Part shown: in pieces, positions 19,733 to 29,863 of the stretch
How the letters are laid out: each line of letters starts with the position of its first letter
Position numbering within the stretch: position 1 is the first letter of the stretch
Origin: Bolinopsis microptera
Lineage: Eukaryota; Ctenophora; Tentaculata; Lobata; Bolinopsidae
Length of the DNA stretch: 64,000 nt
Assembly (NCBI RefSeq): GCF_026151205.1
Contig: NW_026971778.1
Span: 20,477-84,476 of the forward strand
Direction of reading: 5' to 3'
Notes under the pieces: generated by a model
Database searches by the model: none
The model's input: only the letters and a program-made list of their open reading frames with translations
Told to the model about the DNA's origin: nothing
Translations under genes and position numbers: made by a program

Positions 19733-22700
19733 AAACAATATATACACATAATATAACAATTACCCTATATAAAATTCAATATAAATTCAATAGAAAACCC
19801 TTGAACACCCTTTAAGTAGTATAAGTAAGCCAGTTTAAAGAACTGGCTCCAAATTTATATCTAATTCTGCTATTTTTACTGCACTACTACTTTTAAACCC
19901 TCTCTCTCCTCTAAGAGCTATGATTGTTGTTCTCAATAGGTCAAATCTTACTCTCTTCCTAATAAATGTCATTGCCTCACTATATCGTTGGCCTGATTTC
20001 CTAGATAGTTTATCCGCTAACTTCTTGAAGAACTTATTAGCTTCCCTTCCCATACCCCCAGTGGTTGATAGGACTATCGGTGTAAACGTCCCATGTTCGA
20101 CTTCTACAATCCTTTTATTGTATAAATTCTTTTTCTGTCTCTCGTGGCTATTGTACATAGTGGTTGGAGATCCAAGAGCCTTATTGGAAGGAGCTTGAGC
20201 ATGAAATACTCTTACATCTAAAAATGCCCTTTCCAATGGGTTCCATACACTCCTAGCACTAACATCTAATCTAGCTCCATCTGCTTTGTTGGCCCCTGCA
20301 GGAAGTTCTCTCCCGTTGACAGGAATGAGGAGAGGTTCAGTGGTAACATCTTTACAGCCAGCAGTTTCTAATAGCTCTGCTATCACATCTCTCAATGAAT
20401 TGTGGCGGAGAGATACATACCCACCCCTTTTGCATATCAATGAGTGGTTTATTGAGTTGTCACTTCCACATACACATTTTCTTGCAGCATCTTTTATTCC
20501 AAAGTTGTACCTAAGGGCTAGGGCGTCATTGAATTCTTGTTTGTTGAGACAGAATCCAAATGATTTGAGTGGGAGTGATGAAAGCCAGGAACTTGCCCCT
20601 TTCTCTGATGTAAGATCTAATTGCAATTTTTGGGTTTCATTCAGGTCTTTTGTAACCTCTTCTTTTCTCTCTTTGAAAAACTCTATCCTTGATTTTCGGA
20701 TTTGGGTCTTGATCTCGACAAGTTTTTCCTGATCGTCATAAAAATCTGGGTTTTGTTTGTATATTGCTTCTGTCAGATCTGATGTTACTTGGCATGAGTA
20801 CTTGTACTCTAGGTCAGACATCAAACTTAGGTCATATATACCAAGACCTCCTTCTTTGACTGGTAATGCAAAGAGTTTTCTGCTTGTTTCGTTGGTTCCA
20901 AAAGATCTATCCAATATTGCTGGTATAAAGGATTCTTGAATTTTGTATTCTAGTCTTTTAAGGTATTGACTGATGCCAGGTGTTGTTCGGCATACATAAT
21001 TCCATCTTTTAGATAACCCATAGTTGAATGCAGAATAAGCTGCCTGAGGTTCCCTTTTAGCAATATCTGCTAGATCTTCAATGTCGTTATTCCATTCATC
21101 GACTTTTCTCTCCACAAATGATTTTGTCCCCTCCTCAGTTCCAATGAATGATCCAAGATATCTGTGCCCAACCTCTGATACTTGTATATTTGGGAACATT
21201 TTTTCTGCTTTCTCTTTGCAATGTGGTTTAACAATGAGCCATGTCTTGGCTGCTTTGGGATAATAGCCAAACAGTGGCCCAGTTTCATTGAGTTTTTCCC
21301 ACCATCTAAGAACATCATCCAATTTCCCTCCCCCTGCTGCGTCATCTGCATACCATACCTGTTTCACATTGGTCGCATCAGGTGTTGATTGTGCAACAGT
21401 TTGAACTAGAGGCATGAGGGAGCAAGAGTATTTTCCCATTGCACAATTATCTCCCTGAGTTACCCCTTCTTCACTTAGCAGTTCCTTGTCTGAGTTGGAG
21501 ATAAAGAGTCTCGCCGGATTCCTATAAGTGTTAATGAGGTAAGTAGCAATCTCTGGGCATATGAATTGTATGTTGTGTAGCGCTGCGGTTCGGTTAAGTC
21601 TGTTGAATGCATTGTCTGCGTCTACTAAGAGTACTGCTTCAGTTTCTTCGTCGTTAAATATCTTCCTTAAGCCATGTACAGCAGCCTCTACTCCACCTGA
21701 TAGCCCAGCGCAGACTTGGATGGGAGCTGTTGCTCCAACCATATCAGATTGAAGGACTCTTGATATTGCTTTGCCAATAATGCGTCTTAGTACCTCCCCT
21801 ATCCCCACAGGTCTCACTCCGGGTTTCTTATCAAGTGGTATTAATCGGCATGCTGTATAAGCTTCCAAATGTTCTGGAATGACATGTTTGGTGCAGAGTT
21901 TTCTGGCCATAGCTGCAATGTTGTCTGCCAACTGTTTTGACTTTGAGGAGAATTGTTTTGAGCAAAGAATACGCTTCCAGCCATCCGCATCAAGGCCAGA
22001 TGGACCAGCAGAACCACTCATTTTCCGAGCACATAACTCAATCAGATCTCCATCAATGTTTTCATAGATGACATCCTCAACATTTTGCTTCGCACCAAGA
22101 AGTAAGGAACCCTTTCCGGCTGGTGTTGGAGGTGGATGTTTGTCTTTAAGAGTTTTCACTACATCTGGGGTCACATCTAAGACTGATGTTGCCTGAGATC
22201 CTATCCATCTCATAGCATTTGATACTTTCCCTTGAAGCATTAGTCTGACAAATACTTTTTCTTTGTTCTCTTCTGTCTTCTTTCCCTTCGTCAGTCTCTT
22301 CTGAATTTCCATTCCTTCCCTTAGAAGTGATTGTAGGTCCCCATCTGTCCACCATTTCAGTCTCTTCTCCAAGTACTCAACATGCTTCTTTGTTTTAGAT
22401 TTCCTTGATGGCTTCTGCAATAGAAGTGGGGGCATAACCATGAGCAACTTGATAGCAACTTCTTCCATTCCTGTACCATTGGTGTAGTATCCTATAGTCT
22501 TTGACATCTCTTCAATTAAACGTTTTCCCGACTTCCCAGATGGAATTTTGAAGAGATTTATTTTCCACTTGATTTTCTCTGAATAGGCATCATTTACAGC
22601 CTTTATTATATCATTTCCCTTCAAAGAATTACCCCAACGGCAGTTTTCGATGTTACTAGTAGGTGTTGCTGGTGTTGGAATAGATGGTTGTATACTTTCT

Positions 22701-23160
22701 TCGACCTGTCTCTTTTCTTCGACCTGTCTCCTCAAAACTCGAATAGCTTTGGAGATGGGGTTGTCTTCGTCTTCCTCTTCGTTGCTCTTCTTCTCTTCGC
22801 TACATCTTTGACATGACCACTCAGAATCTTCATTTTCCGATAGGTCTTTAAATTCCAACTCCGACAGTCCACTACAAGCCATGTGGAACCATCGTCCACA
22901 CATCCCCTCACATAGAATACAGTCGTTCATGACTTCCTTTGAACAAGATCCACATATATCAGCTTCATTTTCAATTCGCTTTACTACTCTGGACCTAGTG
23001 TCCATTTTTCTAGTGTCCGGCATTCCAACCCAAAAACAGGTACCACTACTGTTGCCGAGTCGGTTACCAGCAGAAACTGAAGCTTACCGCTGTCAGTCTC
23101 TACTGGATACGGGTCTCCTTAACAGTAGTGGACCCAAATTCGGGATCTGATGGAGTAATC
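19733..23160 (-). mobile_element. Full-length PHD/RT/RLE-type non-LTR retrotransposon
   Basis: The element contains one large ORF (19835-23023). Its 3' end is placed at about 19733 because the truncated copy at 46584-47591 matches up to the same ATTGTTT, about 100 bp past the stop codon. The 5' end is approximate. No LTRs are seen, and I could not define a target duplication. Confidence 0.8.
19835..23023 (-). CDS. Retroelement polyprotein: PHD finger, reverse transcriptase, CCHC knuckle, restriction-like nuclease
   Basis: This intact 1062-residue protein would copy the element RNA into DNA at a cut genomic site. A PHD-type zinc finger lies at about residues 24-74 (CGSCSKE, CEGMCGRWFH, WSCQRC), a histone-tail reader fold in known families. 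RT motifs follow: LLVDADNAFNR (about 465-475), GVTQGDNCAMG (520-530), VWYADDAAGG (556-565) and HRYLGSFIG (620-628). A CCHC cluster, C850/C852/H860/C864, precedes ADGARLDV and FLDVRVF (914-940), which look like the acidic residues of a PD-(D/E)XK nuclease. This order matches RLE-type LINEs (R2/NeSL/HERO-like), but the PHD and the YADDAAGGG motif make the exact clade uncertain. It is intact and closely matched by a second copy, so it was recently active. Confidence 0.85.
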   Translation of the reverse strand: MPDTRKMDTRSRVVKRIENEADICGSCSKEVMNDCILCEGMCGRWFHMACSGLSELEFKDLSENEDSEWSCQRCSEEKKSNEEEDEDNPISKAIRVLRRQVEEKRQVEESIQPSIPTPATPTSNIENCRWGNSLKGNDIIKAVNDAYSEKIKWKINLFKIPSGKSGKRLIEEMSKTIGYYTNGTGMEEVAIKLLMVMPPLLLQKPSRKSKTKKHVEYLEKRLKWWTDGDLQSLLREGMEIQKRLTKGKKTEENKEKVFVRLMLQGKVSNAMRWIGSQATSVLDVTPDVVKTLKDKHPPPTPAGKGSLLLGAKQNVEDVIYENIDGDLIELCARKMSGSAGPSGLDADGWKRILCSKQFSSKSKQLADNIAAMARKLCTKHVIPEHLEAYTACRLIPLDKKPGVRPVGIGEVLRRIIGKAISRVLQSDMVGATAPIQVCAGLSGGVEAAVHGLRKIFNDEETEAVLLVDADNAFNRLNRTAALHNIQFICPEIATYLINTYRNPARLFISNSDKELLSEEGVTQGDNCAMGKYSCSLMPLVQTVAQSTPDATNVKQVWYADDAAGGGKLDDVLRWWEKLNETGPLFGYYPKAAKTWLIVKPHCKEKAEKMFPNIQVSEVGHRYLGSFIGTEEGTKSFVERKVDEWNNDIEDLADIAKREPQAAYSAFNYGLSKRWNYVCRTTPGISQYLKRLEYKIQESFIPAILDRSFGTNETSRKLFALPVKEGGLGIYDLSLMSDLEYKYSCQVTSDLTEAIYKQNPDFYDDQEKLVEIKTQIRKSRIEFFKERKEEVTKDLNETQKLQLDLTSEKGASSWLSSLPLKSFGFCLNKQEFNDALALRYNFGIKDAARKCVCGSDNSINHSLICKRGGYVSLRHNSLRDVIAELLETAGCKDVTTEPLLIPVNGRELPAGANKADGARLDVSARSVWNPLERAFLDVRVFHAQAPSNKALGSPTTMYNSHERQKKNLYNKRIVEVEHGTFTPIVLSTTGGMGREANKFFKKLADKLSRKSGQRYSEAMTFIRKRVRFDLLRTTIIALRGERGFKSSSAVKIAELDINLEPVL

Positions 23161-23278
23161 TCAACACCAGAGGATTTTACAGATTATCACACAAAATCAA
23201 GTCTTGTTTAAAGCATAGTGATATGTATGATAGGCTAGGTGAGGTGCTCAGCTCAGTTTGGAAATTAACAATATCAAA

Positions 23279-23330
23279 GATATCGGCTAGGTGGCCGATA
23301 TCACAGAAGGTCCAGGGTTCGAATCACCAG
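23279..23330 (+). other. tRNA-like segment with hairpin and B-box match
   Basis: GGCTAGGTGG resembles a pol III A box, and GGTTCGAATC at 23316-23325 is a perfect B-box core at tRNA-like spacing. The first part also forms a perfect 9-bp hairpin (GATATCGGC/GCCGATATC, 23279-23302). No full cloverleaf is evident, so this is a tRNA-derived relic or chance, not a tRNA gene. Confidence 0.35.
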
Positions 23331-23514
23331 TTATCAGTATCTCCTAGTTAAGGGAGATTGCCAATGATCTAGTTGGATCTTTGCTAAGTTACTCATTAGT
23401 GTAATGACACAGATATGTAACTTAGCCAAATGATCGGGAAACTGTGATTGAGGGTTAAATGAGAAATCTTGCCAAAAATCCAATCTACATAATGCGATGA
23501 TATTTTTTAGACAT

Positions 23515-23575
23515 TCTCGCTAATACTTCATTTGATTCAAATTTTAGGAATGTTTCAAATGAAGTATTAGGGAGA
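23515..23575. other. Strong stem-loop: 21-bp arms, 19-nt loop
   Basis: TCTCGCTAATACTTCATTTGA (23515-23535, with one further base at the edge) is complementary to 23555-23575 with a single mismatch, separated by 19 nt. It could be a palindromic MITE core or a small-RNA precursor. Nothing else in the flanks decides between them. Confidence 0.75.
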
Positions 23576-23589
23576 ATTAAAGGACCTAG

Positions 23590-24350
23590 CTTTTTTTTTC
23601 TTTTTTTTTTAACAAAATTTTTATTTACCACAAAACAATCAATACATATTTAATATTATTATACATTAACAAATAAATCTAAATTTAAATTCAGCTATAT
23701 ACAGAATACACAGCCCGCCGCGCAGACAGCCACACATTGCTGAGAGATTCTCAGGTGCAGATGTAAGCGCCGCGCGCGCGAGGTTTGTTATCTTACAATT
23801 ACATGTCACGATATATTATTAATTATCAGAGAATTTTAGAAGCAAAATAATGTTAGTAATAAAGAGAAGCATAACGATTATCTTTATTTCCACACTTTTG
23901 TGACAAAAAGCGATTTATAAATCTTTGTTCCACCAGGAAGTATGAATAAGGTTATCTTTTGGGGATGCTTTTTGAATTTATTTCAATTTTTAAAATAAAA
24001 TTGCCGTGTAAAATGTATTAATTTTTGTGGTAGGATATTTATATTTTTCCATATAATAATTTGATACTTTGTAGACGTACATGTTTAATTGACGATATCA
24101 ATTCATCGCAGCTCGGCGCGGCACAGTAACGCATCGCGCTACAACGTACATGTACGTGTGATGATCTTATATCATAATTTGTATTATATATATTATATGT
24201 CCAATGTCTATAACATATATTATATAAAGAATATGACCCCACAATTTTTGGTGTAAAATAATTAAGCACAAATATTTGTTGTAAATATCAAGACTGTTGA
24301 CGAATCCAACTCGGCGCGTGTACGCGCGTGTCTTGGTAGGTTATAAACCT
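23590..24350. other. AT-rich sequence with GC-palindrome islands, no gene
   Basis: A poly-T tract (about 23590-23612) is followed by AT-rich DNA with CGCGCGCG-type islands. The ORFs are short and unrecognised. Confidence 0.4.
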
Positions 24351-24359
24351 ACAAAAATA

Positions 24360-24456
24360 TTGTATCACGTTGCATGACACCCACGGTCGTTTCACTAAAT
24401 GACGATACAGGTGAAGCCGCGCACTTCGTGCGCGGCGAGTCATACAACGTATGACA
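24360..24456 (+). mobile_element. 97-bp MITE with 9-bp target duplication, copy 1
   Basis: The element runs from TTGTATCACGTTG to an imperfect inverted end CAACGTATGACA. It contains an internal palindrome CCGCGCACTTCGTGCGCGG and is flanked by a perfect 9-bp duplication, ACAAAAATA (24351-24359 and 24457-24465). A 9-bp duplication points to a Mutator-like mobilising transposase (inference). Confidence 0.85.
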
Positions 24457-24573
24457 ACAAAAATAAACATGCTAAAAAGTTATTGTCCATTGTTAATGAA
24501 CTAACACGGCGCGCGCTACGTTCGAGAAGAAAGCGGCGCCTACTACTTCGAAAAAAGTAGACGAGTAAAATCT

Positions 24574-24671
24574 TTGTCTCACGTCGTGACCCAATCGTCG
24601 TTTCACTGTAAAGTTTCTACGATACAGGGGAGCCGCGCACTCGTGCGCGGCGGGTAATACAACGTATGACA
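24574..24671 (+). mobile_element. 98-bp MITE, copy 2 of the same family
   Basis: It shares the termini, the TCGTTTCACT block and the GC palindrome of the copy at 24360-24456. The flanking 9-mers GTAAAATCT and ATAAAATCC match at seven central positions, consistent with an older 9-bp duplication. Confidence 0.75.
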
Positions 24672-24751
24672 ATAAAATCCGTAAAATAAAGTAAATGTCG
24701 GAATTTTTGTGTTAAATATTTGAAAAGGGCCGCGCACATTTTTGTTTTTAT

Positions 24752-26350
24752 GTGTTCATTATTAAATTAGTGAATTCTCGAAGTTATGGGGGTACTCTTG
24801 TTAAATCTGATCACAAAATTGTTATTACACGTTTCAACTTCAGTGACGCTCACCTTGTCTTCCCCAAACAGAAACCTAAAATGCATTTTGATATCACAAC
24901 CCTTGTCAGTAATCCTGCTGCTAAAATGCATTACAACAACACATTGAATGATATTCTAACAGACAGCCCTGTTAATCCTAACCCTGAGGAAGAAATGAAT
25001 AGTTTGTTTCACAATGTACATAAAGCTGCTGAGGTTAGTATTGGATACCTTCCTAGGAAACGCCCTAAAAACTTTTGTAATGACCTTGAAATTCGAGAGA
25101 TGTCTGATGAAAAGAAAGTTCTACAAGCTCTACTCAATCAGAACAACACCTCTGAAGATAGATCAGTTATACGTACCAAAATCAATCGTATTCAAAATGA
25201 CACTCGTAAGAGAATCAAGCTCCTTCAAGAAGAGCATGCAGACACTCTTGCTGAAGAGATAAACGAAACTGATAGTTCTAGAGCATACTTTGCAGCCACT
25301 CGCCAACTAGCAGGTATCAAACGTGCTCCAACCATAAGTGTGCATGATGAAAACTCTAACTTCATAGGTACAGACACTGGAAAAGCTGCTACACTAAAGA
25401 ACCACTTTGAAGAGAAGTTCACTGCAAAACATACAGTTGAGCCTATTGACACTTTCTTTGATCAACCTAGTCCTCTCGCTGACCCTATTACTGCTATTGA
25501 AGTTGAGATAGCTGCTAAAGCTTTGAAGAATGGTAGAGCCACTGGGCCTGATGATATCCCAAGTGAATTGATTAAGTATGCAAACAGAAGTGTATTTCAG
25601 AAATATGCAGACTGTATAAATACCGCATTTGAAACAAACACCACCATAACATCTATTGGAAAAGGCAACATTACTCCACTCCAAAAGCCTAAGAAACCAC
25701 TTGGTCCAGCAGCAAACATCAGACCTCTCACCCTCTCAAACTGCTCCAGAAAATTACTGTCAATGATTACCCTAAAACGTATCCAAGGCAAGCTAGATCA
25801 GTACACCGGTCCTACACAAAGTGCTCACAAGAGAGGTAGAAGTTGTGGCGATATAATTTGGTCTCAACGTATGCTAACCTCAGTGGTACTTAGAAAGCAT
25901 TGGAGCTACCACAGAATGAGTATAGACATGTCAAGTGCCTTTGACACCATCAGCAGAGAAACAGTACTCAATGTTCTTGAAGATGCTGGCTGTACTAGTG
26001 ATGAAATTAGGATGGTACGGCTCCTACTATCAAACACAGTGTTGAAAGTAAAAGTCAATAATACTGTATCAATTGAGTTCCAAAGCACAACTGGAGCATT
26101 TCAAGGAGATGCACTATCAGGTAATCTATTTACTGTTGTTGAAGCCGCTGCACTTATTCACCTCGGATCTGTACTCTCCCAAGTATCATCAACACCTTAC
26201 CCAGTGAATCATCCAATCCCTAATCCTCCTATCTCAGAAGAATTCATGCCACTCGAAACAGGATACTCTGATGATATTGACTTTAATAACACTGAACTTG
26301 CTCCACTCAAAGAAATGCTTCCTATCGCTAAAGATATATTCCAGCAGTGG
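24752..26350 (+). pseudogene. LINE D reverse transcriptase, first half
   Basis: Only the tail of the endonuclease remains (SYGGTLVKSDHKIVITRF, near residue 11). The RT follows, with ATGPDDIPSELIK, SIDMSSAFDTI (motif A), GAFQGDALSGN (motif B) and GYSDDIDF (motif C, YSDD rather than YADD). Coding ends at Trp (TGG, 26348-26350), which is also the last triplet before the Copia LTR. Beyond this point the frame enters the LTR and stops at once. The first Met may not be the native start. The family resembles RTE- or I-like LINEs, but I cannot assign it firmly. Confidence 0.8.
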
Positions 26351-26483
26351 TGTTAATCTTATATACCATTTACAGGATGGCAGAAACTCCAGGAGGTTTT
26401 GTCTGACTTGATTTGTATTCCTCGTTTGAAGTTTATGTTTCTATCATCCACTAGTGTTACTGTCTCACTTTATTGAATTAAAA
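26351..26483 (+). repeat. 5' LTR of the Copia element
   Basis: It is identical in length (133 bp), and as far as I can read in sequence, to the 3' LTR. It begins TGTTAATC and ends GAATTAAAA, an imperfect inverted match instead of the usual TG...CA ends. Confidence 0.92.
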
Positions 26484-26496
26484 GTGATAGCAGGAA

Positions 26497-29172
26497 ATGT
26501 CGGAAAATCAAGTGAACAGTAGTGGACCACCTATCCCTAAGTTAGGAGATTCTTATCTTTTGTTCAAGAAAGAAGTGAAATTGTGGTCGGCAACCACATT
26601 GATCGAAGAAAAGCGTCAAGCAGGATGTATTGTTTTTATGTTACCTCAGAAGGCTAAGTCTGAGGCAGTGGAAGTTCCACTTGAAGTATTACAAAATGGC
26701 AGAACAGACACAGTAGAAGGTGCTGAAGTAAAGACATCGGGATTAGACTGCCTCCTGGAGGTCCTTGATGGAATTTATCTTGAAGATTTGGCTAAGGAAA
26801 AGTTCAAGACTTATGACATGTTCAGAAAGTTAAGTCGGGAAGGAAGCCAAGATGTCAAGGAGTTTATTTCGTCATTCGAAAAAGTTGTAAAACGAATGGA
26901 AGAGCATGATATTAAGCTTCCACAACCTGTTCTAGCGTATGAATTACTTAGAAGTTGTAATGTTAGTGATTACAAGTATTCTGTTGCCATTACTATGTGT
27001 GGCGACTTAACATACACTAACATGAAAGAAACGATAAAGAAGATCACAACTATGAAAGATCCAGAAAGTTCACACCAGAGAATGATTGGTGTAGTTAAAG
27101 AAGACTCTACATTTTATACTGGTAACTCCTGTATTGAAAATCAGTTTAATATGTATGATGAATACGAAAATGAAAATGAAGTACTGAATGCTCAGGAAAT
27201 GGAGCAGCATGCATATTACAGCCAAGGAAGAAGTGGCTATTCGGGAAGAGGATACCGGGGATATGGCTTTAGAAGAGGAAATGGTAGAGGAGCCAGAGGA
27301 TACCGACAACAGAATCAACAGCAGGAAAGTCAACATCAGGTAGCTGCGGGTGTCAGAAGTGACAGAAAAATGAACCCAACAGACAAATATGGGCGGCATT
27401 TTACTTGTAATGTTTGCAAGTCGATTTACCACTTTTCTAGAGATTGTCCAGAACGCCGCAGAATAAACAAAAGTGGAAATCAGGTAACGAGTGAGAATGT
27501 AAATCTCTTTATGAATGCTCCTGCCCAAGAAGAGAACTCAAATGTTATGGACCAATTTACCAGTGACAACTTTGGGTTAGCAGTTCTTGACAGTGGATGC
27601 AACAAAACGGTTTGTGGAAAGGAATGGTTGAAAGTCTATCTTCAGTCGCTGTCTCCAGAAGATTTCATTAAGGTGTGCTATGAAGAGAAACATGTATCGT
27701 TTAAATTTGGAGATAATGCACCATCAAAGTCAAGGACATGCTGCACATTCCCAGCCGTTGTATGTGACAAACAGGTGAACATTGTGGCACAAGTTGTTGA
27801 TGATCAGATTCCATTACTGATTAGCAAACAGTCAATGAAAGATGCTAGAATGGTATTGGACTTTGGAGATGACACAGTGAAGGCTTTTGGTGTAAAGCAG
27901 AAAATCATCTTCAATGAATCAGGACACTGTAGCATCCCTCTGAGCAAGAATACTATCCATCAACAAGTCTGCTTATGTAAATCAGGAGAGGAAATTGTAA
28001 ACCTGACCATGGAAAGTACTGACAAAAGAAAGATAGCGATTAAGCTACATAAGCAATTCGCCCATCCCCCACCTGAAAAGTTAAAGTCACTCTTAAGAAC
28101 AGCAGGACAGCTTACCAAGGAAATTGCTCGAGAGATTGACACAGTATCGTCTAACTGTGATGTGTGCAAGAGATACAAGCGACCGAATAATCGTCCAGTA
28201 GTCTGTATGCCTTTAGCCAAAGACTTCAATGATACCGTTGCCATGGATATTAAGGTGTACGACAAGAATAAAAACATTTACATCCAGCACATGATTGACC
28301 ATAAAACCAGATTCTCTGCTGCAAAAGTTATCAGGTCAAAAGACAAGGAAACCATTGTGGAAAGTGTCTTTACACACTGGATCAACACTTTTGGACCACC
28401 GAAGAAGTTCATGAGTGACAATGGAGGGGAATATGTTAACAAAAGTTTTGTTGACCTCTGTGAGAAATTCAACGTTCATATCATCACTACTGGAGCTGAA
28501 GCACCTTGGAGCAATGCCCTTGTAGAACGGCACCATGCCCTTTTGTCTAACAGTATGATAAAGATCATGGAAGATACTAAATGCTCAGTTGAAGTTGCTT
28601 TAGCATGGGCCTGTCATGCCAAGAACACTTTGGCAAATGTAAATGGTTTCTCGCCATATCAGTTAATCTTTGGCAAAAATCCATCTCTCACTTCTATTGA
28701 TGATCCCTATGCTAGTCCAACGATTGTTGAAGATGAGAGTCCAAGTGAAACTGTTGCCAAGAACATCTCTGCCATCTACAGTGCTCGAAAAAGAATGATG
28801 GAAAGCGAAGCTAGTGAGATGATCAGACGAGCCATTAGATCAAAAACTAGAGAAGTGTACACTGATGAGATACAGTCGGGTGATATGGTATACTACAAAA
28901 GAAATGATGATAAGCGATGGCGAGGACCAGGAACAGTTATAGGTGTGGACAAGAAAGTTGTAGTTGTAAGACATGGTGGGTATATTGTTCGATGCCACCG
29001 GATTCATGTTGTCAATGTAAATGAACTGTACTCAAAAGATGTTTCCGAAGTAAGTGGGACCGATCCACCAGATGAGCCTAATCCCACTGTTGAAGAATTT
29101 TACAATGCAACTCAAATGCTGAAAAATGATGTTCTGTTGAACGCTTTCGATATTGCTCCTGCTGAAGAGGAT
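26497..29172 (+). pseudogene. Copia Gag, protease and integrase region
   Basis: Of the 892 codons before the break, Gag occupies about residues 1-330 and contains an Arg/Gly-rich stretch followed by a CCHC knuckle, CNVCKSIYHFSRDC. The aspartic protease has LAVLDSGCNKTVCG near residue 365. The integrase has HKQFAHPPP...CDVC as the zinc-binding HHCC region, then the catalytic Asp/Asp/Glu around AMDIKVYDK, FMSDNGGEYV and NALVERHH. An integrase C-terminal segment with MVYYKRNDDKRWRGPG follows. The reading frame is intact until a 683-bp element inserts after Asp892. The ORF then runs a few codons into the insert and stops at 29190. Confidence 0.92.
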
Positions 29173-29855
29173 CCCAGTGACATAAAGTGAGGAATCTAAG
29201 AATCTAATTCCTAGCCATATTAATTTCCATAGCCACGCCGACTAATTTTTGTCAACAAAATTATTAAATCAACTTTAAAATAGTCGCTCTCGGTTGTTAC
29301 ACACTGTAACGCCGCGCACTGTACTTTAATTCTATATTTATCTGAGAAGATGTTCGAATCGAGCGCAAATGCCAGATTCCTGTCAGGATCCTAGTTCTTG
29401 CGCTTAACTTGCGCGTTACCAAATAATCCAAGATATTTCTGTCAGGATCCAAGATTTTCCTACTACCAGTATGGTAGTATGGACTGTTTGGTAGTATGGT
29501 AGTATGGTAGTTGCAGGAACGCGCGAAGATCTATATGTAAATATTACTAAAGCGTACATGGAATCGTATCCTAGTCGGTTAATCCGTCGGTACTATACTA
29601 GCAGATCGCGAGTTCGAGACTCGGAAAGGAATTTTTTCACAATCTTTTGGCAATTATGAATAACTATACTAATGAATTAATAACTATACTAATGAATAAC
29701 TAAACCTCTGTAATATAACTAGCAAAGTAAAATGAAATCGTTATCCGGCCGCGGAGCGGCCGAAAAATTTATGGTAGTCGTTTTAAAAATATATGGTAGC
29801 CGTTTTTTCTTTCCAGACTGGATTCCTAGTCCCTTTTTAAATTTATGTCACTGGG
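29173..29855. mobile_element. 683-bp hAT-like non-autonomous element inside Copia pol
   Basis: Perfect 14-bp inverted termini (CCCAGTGACATAAA and TTTATGTCACTGGG) are flanked by a perfect 8-bp duplication AAGAGGAT (29165-29172 and 29856-29863). Removing it puts the Copia frame back in register. Inside are a duplicated TCTGTCAGGATCC-type segment, repeated GGTAGTATGGTAGTATGG, and a tRNA-like stretch. There is no transposase ORF. Confidence 0.88.
29561..29632 (+). other. tRNA-like segment within the 683-bp element
   Basis: TCCTAGTCGGTTAA resembles an A box. GAGTTCGAGACTC at 29610-29622 gives a T-arm-like hairpin with a TTCGAGA loop and four of five stem pairs. The acceptor stem is not clear. It is best read as a captured or degenerate tRNA sequence. 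Confidence 0.45.
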
Positions 29856-29863
29856 AAGAGGAT

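Noticed and set aside
20286-20732. 148-codon ORF, also present at 46594-47040, apparently conserved in two copies
   Set aside because: It is antisense to the RLE retroelement ORF in both places; the conservation simply follows the real coding strand.
23279-23330. Functional tRNA gene
   Set aside because: The B box is good, but there is no acceptor stem or anticodon arm that I can fold.
29732-29863. First 44 codons of the Copia RT open frame
   Set aside because: They derive from the inserted 683-bp hAT-like element, not from Copia.
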